DNA of 16,721 nt from Conidiobolus incongruus B7586. Its lineage: Eukaryota; Entomophthoromycota; Entomophthoromycetes; Entomophthorales; Conidiobolaceae. Below are positions 9,340 to 16,721 of this stretch, piece by piece (within the stretch, counting starts at the first letter, position 1; each line of letters opens with the position of its first letter). Both the position numbers and the translations under genes were made by a program. The stretch is from positions 1 to 16,721 of the forward strand of contig JNEM01011315.1 of the NCBI GenBank assembly GCA_000697335.1. The letters run 5' to 3'. The notes beneath the pieces were generated by a model, which was not told the origin of the DNA, did not search any database, and saw nothing but the letters and a program-made list of their open reading frames with translations.

Positions 9340-10452
9340 ATGAACACTTATCTAGATAATAAATTTAAACTTTATTTCAAGAAGAGAACCCCTCAAGGCC
9401 GTGGTGCAATTCCTGATATTATTGAGCGTCCTCCAATGAATGAAAATAGCATTAATGTAGGTGATAACGATTATCTCAATGTGGCTTCCCATTTTCATCC
9501 CACAATATGCGACTCTGAGGTTGTAATGTCTGGAATTTACGTTGGTCAGAGCGGTCACGCTCGTCTAGAGGCTGAGATAGCATCTTATCTCCAGCAAGAA
9601 GCTTGTCTGATTACTCAATCAGGCTATGCAGCCAATGCTGGAGCCATGCAATCACTCTGCGATAAAAACACTCATGTGTACGTAGATTGTTTACTGCATG
9701 CGTCTTTTAGAGATGGTATTGCAATGACCAAAGCTAAAGTACATCCATTCAAGCACAATAACGCAAAGCACCTGGAGACATTGGTGCAAAAGTATGGCCA
9801 CGGAATTATTATCACTGAAAGTGTATTTAGTGTGGATGGCGATATGGCTCCTATTGGTGAGATGATTCGCATCAAAAAGCAGTATAACTGCACTCTCATT
9901 GTTGATGAATCACACTCCATTGGTCTGTATGGTGAACATGGAATGGGTTATTGCTCTACATTTGAGGAATTTGAGGAAATTGATGTTATTACTGCTAGTT
10001 TGGCAAAAGCTATGGGCTCACGAGCTGGTGTTGTTTGCGGGAAAAAACTTTTAGTAGACTTTATTCGTGAGCATTCTGGTCAACACATTTTTAGTTCTAC
10101 TTTGATGAACTATGATATTGATCGTATTCGAAGGATTTTATATAAAGTGATGGAGATGGATGAGGAAAGAGCATATTTGATGAAAATCTCTAAACTATTC
10201 AGAGAAAAAATTCCCAAAAGCTATTGGACTCCAGCGACCCAGGATGTAACACCGATTGTGAGTCTCTTCTTTAAAACAGAAGAAGAATTAGTAAAAATGA
10301 ATCAATGGCTCCTCAGTAAAAATGTATACGCTTCATGTTTTATCTGGCCAGCGACATTATATCCATGTCTTAGATTTACATTGAATTCGAAGTTAACAAT
10401 CAAAGATATTTATTATATTTTATCCTGTTTTCATCAATATTCTAAACTTTAA
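9340..10452 (+). CDS. CqsA-like PLP-dependent alpha-oxoamine synthase, intact
   Basis: Intronless 370-residue fold-type I PLP enzyme of the alpha-oxoamine synthase family, which condenses an acyl-CoA with an amino acid or related amine. Landmarks: NDYL at 43-46; QSGYAANAG at 93-101; H120 in LLHAS, which stacks on PLP in relatives; VDESHS at 188-193 with D189 and H192 at the cofactor; TASLAKA at 218-224 with K223 as Schiff-base lysine; IFSSTL at 250-255; PAT at 337-339; and R345 in LRFTLN, the usual carboxylate-binding Arg. Blocks VYVD (113-116), HPFKHNN (135-141), FSSTL and PAT resemble what I recall of Vibrio CqsA (about 390 residues) better than ALAS, KBL, BioF or SPT. CqsA makes alpha-aminoketone autoinducers from acyl-CoA and S-adenosylmethionine. 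The family is firm; the CqsA subgroup and product are inferred. No signal peptide or membrane segment, so cytosolic. Absence of introns fits bacterial origin but does not prove it. A broken paralogue lies at 13598-14722. TAA stop. Confidence 0.9.
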   Translation: MNTYLDNKFKLYFKKRTPQGRGAIPDIIERPPMNENSINVGDNDYLNVASHFHPTICDSEVVMSGIYVGQSGHARLEAEIASYLQQEACLITQSGYAANAGAMQSLCDKNTHVYVDCLLHASFRDGIAMTKAKVHPFKHNNAKHLETLVQKYGHGIIITESVFSVDGDMAPIGEMIRIKKQYNCTLIVDESHSIGLYGEHGMGYCSTFEEFEEIDVITASLAKAMGSRAGVVCGKKLLVDFIREHSGQHIFSSTLMNYDIDRIRRILYKVMEMDEERAYLMKISKLFREKIPKSYWTPATQDVTPIVSLFFKTEEELVKMNQWLLSKNVYASCFIWPATLYPCLRFTLNSKLTIKDIYYILSCFHQYSKL

Positions 10453-10759
10453 TTAATAAACCATAGATTTATAGACTAAATAATTTCATATATTGGAATT
10501 ATAATTTTATTTAATAATTCAATTGATGACATAGATTAAATATGTTACATCAAAGTGCATAAAAAATATATATATTAATAGTTTAAAATATTATCAAAAT
10601 ATATCAGAAAAACAAACTATTAATTTAAGGGATATATAAATTTTGAATTATTTAAATCTATAGGATACTTCACTAATAAAATTTAAAATTTTTTTAAAAT
10701 TTTTTTTTTAAAATTAAAGTTACTATTTAATAATAATAATAATATAATAATAATAATTA
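10453..10759. other. Intergenic, synthase 3' flank
   Basis: Very AT-rich; AATAAA at 10455-10460 just after the stop is a possible 3' end signal but is very close. Ends in A/T homopolymer runs where similarity to the repeat family begins to be traceable. Confidence 0.4.
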
Positions 10760-11178
10760 ACAAACTAATTTTTTTAATAAAAAATATTTTTTGACTTAAA
10801 ATTATATGATAAATATTAATATACTTTTACATTTTTAAGTATATTTAATAAAAAATTTTATAATTAAAAATTAAAAATATATTATTTATCTTTATTAAGA
10901 AAATATTTATTAATTTTATTAAACTTTAAAATATATAAAATACTTATAAAACTAATATTAAAGTGCTTAGATAATTCTTTAACTAAAATAAAAAGGTGCT
11001 TTTCAATATATTTTTTCACTCTATTTATAATTGAAAGAGTGGCAATTAAAGTTAGTCTTCTAGATTTTAACAGGTTTTGAATAGTTTCTCTCCTAGCCTT
11101 AAAGTAATTTACCTAGTAATAAATTATTAATTTAGATAATACTTCATTACCAAAAACTACTTGTAAATTTTAAATAAT
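10760..11178 (+). repeat. AT-rich repeat, partial unit (right part)
   Basis: Matches the right-hand part of the unit (compare 10920-11178 with 12240-12496, offset about 1318), including a shared block reading actaatattaaag and another reading ccttaaagtaattta. The left limit is uncertain because similarity fades into simple AT sequence. Confidence 0.6.
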
Positions 11179-11303
11179 TTTAGAGGGTTTATGGTTAAGT
11201 TTTACTAATACCAAAATAAAAAACTTTTAATGATTACTATTTAATTTAAGCATGATTAAATTAAACAACCAATTTTAAAAAATTAATTTTTAAATCAAAA
11301 AAA

Positions 11304-11340
<37 letters not shown>

Positions 11341-12496
11341 TATATAATTTCCTATTAACTTTGTATATATTTATTTATTTCAAACTAATAATATATTTGA
11401 AAAATCACAAATTAAAAAATTTCCTATTATTTTAAATTTAAAGTAATATTACTTTATAATTTAAATAATGGGAATTTTTTATCATTGAAAATAAATAAAC
11501 ATTTTGATATATAATATATAAAAATAAAAATATAATATCAATTTGATATTTTTTTTATTATTAATAACTTTTTTTATACTTTTAACAAACTCTTAATACT
11601 TAAAAAATAATTTTTTTTAAAAAAGACTAAAATTTAATATTTTACAAACTTATTAAATTTTCTTATAGAAATTTTTTTCTTATAAGCTAGTTTTTTAATT
11701 ATTTAAAATAATTATAATCACATAAGTTAAACCTAAAGAATATATTAGATATGGTAGTTTTTTCCAGTTATTTTTAATCAAAAAGATTTTTACAGCTTTA
11801 GATTTATATATTTTATAATTATCATGCAAAATAATAGGTTTTTTAAATTATATTAAAAGTATTAATTAAAAGTACTTTTATTTAAAAAAAATAATATAAG
11901 GTGATAATTAATTAATTTCCTTTTAAAAATTAAATAAAAGTAGAATATAATATTATAATTTATTATAATAATTAATATCTAGTGATTAATAAAATATTTA
12001 TTTAAAAGGATTTATAAAAAAAGTTAATTTAACCTAATTTAACATATTGATTTATGTTTTAATAAAAAATTATATATAAAAATTTAAAATTCATCAATTA
12101 TAATTATTTATTAAAAAATCTTAAGTTTTTAATAATATTTTAGTAAGTTTTATTTAATAATAGCTATTTTAATTTTTTTCTAACTTTAATTAAATTATAA
12201 GATACTTATTTTATATTTTTATCTATTAATTTAAGTTTAAACTTTAATATACATTAAATTCTTATAAGACTAATATTAAAGTATTTAAATAATGCTTTAA
12301 ATGAAGTAATAAAGTATTTTGCAATATATTTTTTCAATTTATTAATAATTAATAGATGAATAATTAAAGTTGGTTTTTTAAATTTTAGCAAGTTTTAGAT
12401 AATTTCTTTTTTAGCCTTAAAGTAATTTATCTAATAATAAATAGTTGATTCAGATAATGTTTCATTACCAAAAGCTACTTATAAATTTTAAATAAT
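11179..12496 (+). repeat. AT-rich repeat, complete unit B
   Basis: A full 1318-base unit between two occurrences of the opening motif, at 11179 and (as tttaaaaggttttata) at 12497. Its first 285 bases are nearly identical to 1-285. The two ends of the window's repeats are therefore close relatives despite lying 11 kb apart. There is no open frame of note. It separates the intact and broken synthase copies. Confidence 0.75.
11307..11334. repeat. (AT)14 microsatellite
   Basis: Pure AT run inside unit B, at the same position in the unit as the run at 129-158. Confidence 0.9.
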
Positions 12497-12775
12497 TTTA
12501 AAAGGTTTTATAATTAAATTTCATTAATATTAAAATAAAAAACTTCTGATAATCACTATTTGGTTTAAGGATAATTAAATTAAACAACCAAATTTAAAAA
12601 GTTAATTTTTTATCAAATAAATTATAATATATATATATAATTTAAAAATATATAATTTCTATTTACTTTATATATACTTATTTATTTAAAACTAATAATA
12701 TGTTTGAAAAATTAAAAATTAAAAATTAAAAAATTTCCCATTATTTTAAATTCAAGCTAATAATATAATAAAAAG
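12497..12775 (+). repeat. AT-rich repeat, partial third unit (left part)
   Basis: Third tandem unit, keeping only the left 280 bases. Recognisable by the opening motif, by aatcactatttggtttaagg near 12552-12571 and by actaataatatgtttgaaaa near 12690-12710. More diverged than unit B. Array similarity ends near 12775. Confidence 0.65.
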
Positions 12776-13597
12776 TATTTGATTATATTTTATCAGATAT
12801 TAACTATATTTATTAAATACTGTTTTTAATTGAAATATATTAAAAAAATTAATATCCTATTAAACATTAACAGAAAATATTTATTCTAATTATAATATTA
12901 ATAATTTAATTTGTAAAAAAGTGAAATCAATTGATATAACATCATTAATATGAAAAAATATGATTAATTTAAAAATAATTTAATTATTAAATTTAGTATA
13001 AATATTTATAAAATTAAAGAAATTTATCGAGATATATATCATTATAGCTGCTATTTTAAATAATAATCATTGAATAAGATATAACTAATATTGGAATAGA
13101 AAAATTTAACCAAATTCAAAACAAAGTTTACAAAAATGAGAATATTGTTTATATAAGTAAATAATTTTTTAAAAAAATTTACAATTAAAAATAAATTATA
13201 TATTTAACTTTTAAAAATAATTTAAGATATTATTATATTATCCAGTATCATACTATATATTTTTTTGATCTTTTTTAATTAATTATTTTATATTATAGTA
13301 TAAAAAATATATTTAAATAGATATTAAAATAACAATTAAATTTTTAATTTATAAAGAATATATGATCAACATTATTTTGATTTAATAATTAATTCTAGAT
13401 TTTCTTAACATTAATTACAATAAAAATATATTTTATAATTTATACTGCGGATTATATATTTTATTATCATTAATATATTAAAATTTATAAATAATATTAC
13501 AAGGAGTTAAATCAATAAAAAAACTGAGATTTAACTTTATATTGAGTTTTGAATTAAAAATTTCAAAATATTGGGCAAGATGGACTAAAACCATTTT
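12776..13597. other. AT-rich intergenic region
   Basis: No gene or repeat copy supported. The reading frame of the broken synthase copy stays open on the minus strand until a TAA at 13478-13480, beyond the end of homology, which is probably chance. Confidence 0.45.
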
Positions 13598-14722
13598 ATC
13601 AGGTCTGAAATATTCTCGAATACATTTGTTCATATAATGAATTGATTTCAATGTAAGCTTGACAATCAAGGTAAACTATATTGCTGGTAAATCAGTAGCT
13701 GGAGTGATAAAACAAGCTGGGAAGATGTTCCTTGAGAAGAGATATCGATTCATTTTGATTAGTTCTTCTTCAGTTTGGAAAACTAAACTGATAATAGGTG
13801 TAACATCGTCTGTTTTGCTTTTGACGTATTCTCTTGGTATACCATCTCTAAATATCTTGGAAATCTTCATTAGGTAAGCTCTTTCTTCATCCATTGTGAT
13901 AATCTTGTCTAGAATTTTATCAATTCTATAAATATCATAATTCATTACACAAGAGCTGAAAATATTATGATACGATGTTTCTTTAACAAAGTCGATTAAT
14001 AACTGACTTCCAGCAATGACTCCAGCTCTGGATCCAAAAGCTTTTGCCAAACTTGCAGTGTAGATATCAATTTGATCGTATTCTTCAAATGTTGCAGAGA
14101 ATCCCATTCCATTTGGACCGAATATTCCAATCGAGTGAGATTCATCCACTAATAGCGTACATCCATATTTCTTTTTGAGAGCAACTATTTCCTTGATTGG
14201 AGCATGATCACCATCTACACTATATAAAGCTTCCACCATAATAATTCCAGGACCGAATTTTAGAATTTTTCTCTCCAGCTCATTCAAATCATTATGACTA
14301 AATGCATGAGCCTTCGCTTTCTTCAAAGCAATTCCATCTCTAAAAGAGCTATGCAATAATCTATCAACATAGAGATGAGTATTTTTATCGCATATTGATT
14401 GCATAATCCCAGTATTGGATGCATAACCTGATTGAGTGATCAATGCCGCTTCCTGATTCAAAAACTTTGCAAATTTAACTTCCAAATTACACTGAGCACC
14501 CTCTAAGGCGAATACATTAGAGAATACAACTTCATCAGTCGATTGAGCCATATCCACTGTTGCAGCGACGCATAAATAGTCATTATCTCTAACTATAATA
14601 TCCTTCTCACTCACAAGAGGACAAGCTACAGTTTCTTTTATAGCATTAAGTCTATTGAGAGAGGGGTTCTATTCTTGAAATAAGAGCATTTTATATCTAA
14701 TAAAATCTTTGATATTGCTCAT
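13598..14722 (-). pseudogene. Broken paralogue of the CqsA-like synthase
   Basis: By eye about three residues in five match the intact copy along its length. The ATG at 14720-14722 aligns with the intact start but its frame meets a TAG at 14669-14671. A near-identical N-terminal block (14661-14683) sits in another frame, so a frameshift is also present. From a GTG at 14612-14614 the frame is open for 312 codons; GTG is not a normal start in a nuclear gene, and the first in-frame ATG (14549-14551) would remove the NDYL block. Catalytic residues are all kept: H88, D157, H160 and K191 counted from the GTG. A second TAG (13676-13678) falls exactly at the codon for conserved R345; homology continues after it to about 13600. 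No GT-AG intron could remove the first TAG. Many silent differences from the intact copy within identical protein blocks show it evolved as a gene for long. Best read as a recently dead paralogue; a shortened active protein is less likely. Confidence 0.8.
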
Positions 14723-14788
14723 AATTATTCTCAACAAAACCATAAAAAATCAATTAATAAAAGTAGTAACTTGATCCTGGAGCTTAAT

Positions 14789-14797
14789 ATTTATATA
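14789..14797 (-). promoter_or_regulatory. TATA-like element of the broken synthase copy
   Basis: TATATAAAT on the minus strand starts 75 bases before the ATG at 14722, matching the spacing in the intact genes and supporting that ATG as the ancestral start. Confidence 0.35.
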
Positions 14798-15404
14798 ATG
14801 TGAGATAAGTTTTCAATATTCCTTTCTACAATATATTTTTATTTAATATATTTGATCAATATTCAAATTTAATCCAATGAATAGCAAACTTAGGGCAACA
14901 AACAATTACAGTTAATCCTCGATAATCTCATATAAAACCTAATATCAAAAAATGATGATTTATCCAATATTGTACTATAATTTTGACTTAAAATAGTTTA
15001 AATCTATTAATCTAATGAGATAAAATATTTTTGTATTGAATTATAATTATAATTATTATAAAACAAATTATATGAATTTAAATATTCTGTTCTTCAAATT
15101 AAAATATGATTAATGAAAAATGCTTTCATTCAACAGATTCAGAAATTTTTGATTATTAAATTTAATAACTTCTTTTGAAATTATATATTAATTTAAACTC
15201 TGATATTTATATAATTTCAAACTAACTTTGGGTATATTTTGAAAATTTATAACGAAGATTCTTACAAGGAATATAATCTGTGGGTGATTGAGGATTACTC
15301 AAATTCCTTGTCTTAATCTATACTGTGAATATAAAATGCTAAGAAAGAATAGTTTAATATTATTTAATATATAATTTCAAAAATCATAATAGCTATTATA
15401 TTGA
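14798..15404. other. Intergenic region upstream of the broken copy
   Basis: No open frame supported on either strand. The only structured part is the inverted repeat at 15264-15311; 15220-15330 is less AT-rich than its surroundings. Confidence 0.45.
15264..15311. repeat. Nine-base inverted repeat with 30-base loop
   Basis: ACAAGGAAT at 15264-15272 pairs exactly with ATTCCTTGT at 15303-15311. The loop holds a G-rich patch (gtgggtgattgagg), unusual here. It could form an RNA hairpin; no known RNA family is recognised. Confidence 0.4.
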
Positions 15405-16010
15405 AATTAAACAAATGAGAGATTTTTCAATTTTAGATTGTTTAAATATAATATTAGTTTCAGAGAAAATATTATATATAATATAAATAGGAAAATATAT
15501 CATTGTATAGTTTTTTTATAAAAAAATTAATTATTGATAATCTATTTAAATTAATCATATATTAATTAAATAATAATTATCAAAAGACTTTTGTTTTAAT
15601 TTTAATAAAACTTAACTATAAAACTTTTAAAAATATTTAAATTTTATAAATATCTTTTAAAAATAAGGTTTTATTTAAATTAACTATTTATCACTAGGTA
15701 AATTACTGTAAAGTTAAAAGAGAAAGTAGTTGAAACTTCCTAAAATCTAAAAAATTAATTTTAACTGTTATTTTTTAGTTATTGATAAAGTAAAGAAATT
15801 GATACAAATATTTTTTTATTTAAGTTAAAAAAATATTAAAATATTTTAATATTAGTCATATAAGTATATTATATATATTAAAATTTAAACTAATATTATT
15901 AAATAAAAATATAGAGTAAATATTTATAATATAACAAAAACTGTAAAAAAACTATAATAATTATAATTAAATATTATTTATTAAATAAATGATAATTATA
16001 GAAGAAAATA
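15405..16010 (-). repeat. AT-rich repeat family, inverted copy (first part)
   Basis: The reverse complement follows the junction of two units: the late-left part (around 15405-15540), the opening motif near 15600-15631, then, reading outward on the plus strand, the right-hand part of the preceding unit (15632-16010) with tttacctagtgataaa matching tttacctagtaataaa near 11110. It is diverged but collinear with 11040-11430. Confidence 0.65.
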
Positions 16011-16430
16011 GATTTTTAAGCTTAAGCAAAGAATCACTAGTGGTAAATAACAAGTTACCACAGAGTCATAAGAAATTAATAAGGTTTATCAAATTAAATA
16101 TAAATAACTCATCTTAAATTAAATTCTTTGTATATAATTATTATCTCATATATATCATGGTTTAATAATTTTATGAGGGTTATAAAAAAACTAAGAGATT
16201 AAATAATCTTGAAATAAAAATAAAAGATATGTTTATTAATTTATTTATAATAATCTTATATTAAATTTTATTATTGATTTTTATAAATAAAATGGCTTAA
16301 TGTTAATAAGGAATATAACCACCCAGTTCAGGAAATAAGTATTCCCAATATAAGTTTTTAATTTAATATGGTAATCATAGTTCCTTAAGTAATTAACAAG
16401 ATTATTTCTTATTATAAAATATAGTGAAAA
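16011..16430. other. Block interrupting the inverted repeat copy
   Basis: About 420 bases with little match to the repeat unit, including two less AT-rich patches (16020-16080 and 16305-16350). Repeat similarity resumes afterwards. No open frame. It may be an insertion; it does not resemble the extra block at 290-850. Confidence 0.4.
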
Positions 16431-16721
16431 AAGGTTTTTATATTAAATCAATATAATTAATAAATTATAAAATTCCATTATATAATTTTTTTATTTAAAA
16501 TAAAAGAATCTTAAGTTAAAATAATTATTATTATATATTTTATTAAAATAATATTTTGTTTATTAGTAAATATTATTTGTTATAATAAACTATAATGATA
16601 TATAATTATTTCAATTTTATTTTTTAAAATTAAATCAATTAATAATAAGTTTTATATAATTTATTTAAATAAAACAATCTTTAACTAGCGTTCTTATTAT
16701 ATATTAGATAAATTGATTATT
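16431..16721 (-). repeat. AT-rich repeat family, inverted copy (second part, cut by window end)
   Basis: The reverse complement matches the middle of the unit, for example aaacttattattaattgatt compared with 1271-1291. Runs off the right edge. Confidence 0.5.

Noticed and set aside
9352-9920. Open frames on the minus strand inside the synthase gene (9352-9558 and 9672-9920).
   Set aside because: They overlap the well-supported plus-strand gene and read as low-information antisense shadows.
9340-10452. Assignment as biotin synthesis BioF, glycine C-acetyltransferase or 5-aminolevulinate synthase.
   Set aside because: The shared fold makes these possible, but the blocks around 113-141 and 250-339 look closer to CqsA, and no biotin, threonine or heme genes lie nearby. 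Kept as alternatives only.
13659-13877. Plus-strand open frame of 72 codons.
   Set aside because: Antisense to the broken synthase copy and explained by it.
13676-14671. A changed genetic code with TAG read as glutamine or arginine.
   Set aside because: The early TAG is accompanied by a frameshift, the intact copy needs no recoding, and the other genes use standard codes and stops; decay explains everything.
9340-14722. A complete quorum-sensing operon with receptor kinase beside the synthase.
   Set aside because: No histidine kinase, response regulator or other signalling gene is present in the window.
1-16721. A bacterial or organelle origin for the window, suggested by the CqsA-like gene and high AT.
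   Set aside because: The three short GT-AG introns of the gene at 3491-4137 and its repair-protein identity indicate a nuclear eukaryotic contig.

Overview
The window is very AT-rich eukaryotic DNA with few, compact genes. The clearest eukaryotic evidence is the gene at 3491-4137, whose reading frame closes only after removal of three short GT-AG introns of 49, 57 and 58 bases. Short introns, small intergenic gaps around real genes and AT-rich repeats fit an early-diverging fungus or a compact protist. A REX1-B homologue also fits, but the species cannot be named from this sequence.

Layout: 1-2125 is a long AT-rich repeat (one unit with an extra internal block, then the start of a second unit). 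2185-2725 is a conspicuously less AT-rich block with no open frame, of unknown origin. 3491-4137 is a four-exon gene recognised as REX1-B-like (DNA excision repair). 4469-5035 is an intronless gluconokinase on the same strand. 5036-9274 is mostly intergenic and contains what looks like a heavily decayed protein gene (about 6178-7570). 9340-10452 is an intact, intronless PLP-dependent alpha-oxoamine synthase. 10760-12775 is a tandem array of the same 1.3 kb repeat seen at the left edge. 13598-14722 on the minus strand is a broken paralogue of the synthase. 15405-16721 is the repeat family again, inverted, running off the right edge.

The main discovery candidate is the synthase pair. Around the active site, the intact protein resembles the bacterial quorum-sensing autoinducer synthase CqsA/LqsA (acyl-CoA plus an amino substrate giving an alpha-aminoketone) more than the housekeeping enzymes of the fold (ALAS, KBL, BioF, serine palmitoyltransferase). 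This comparison is from memory, not a search. If it holds, this eukaryote carries a small-molecule signal synthase probably acquired from bacteria, then duplicated. The two copies share identical catalytic blocks but have many silent differences, so both were probably under selection for a long time before the minus-strand copy was disabled.

The other genes are housekeeping: gluconokinase feeds gluconate into the pentose phosphate pathway and REX1-B is linked to DNA repair. Nothing ties them functionally to the synthase. The three intact genes and the broken copy each have a TATA-like element about 65-78 bases before the ATG. Differences between repeat copies are mostly C:G to T:A changes, suggesting deamination-driven decay of repeats.
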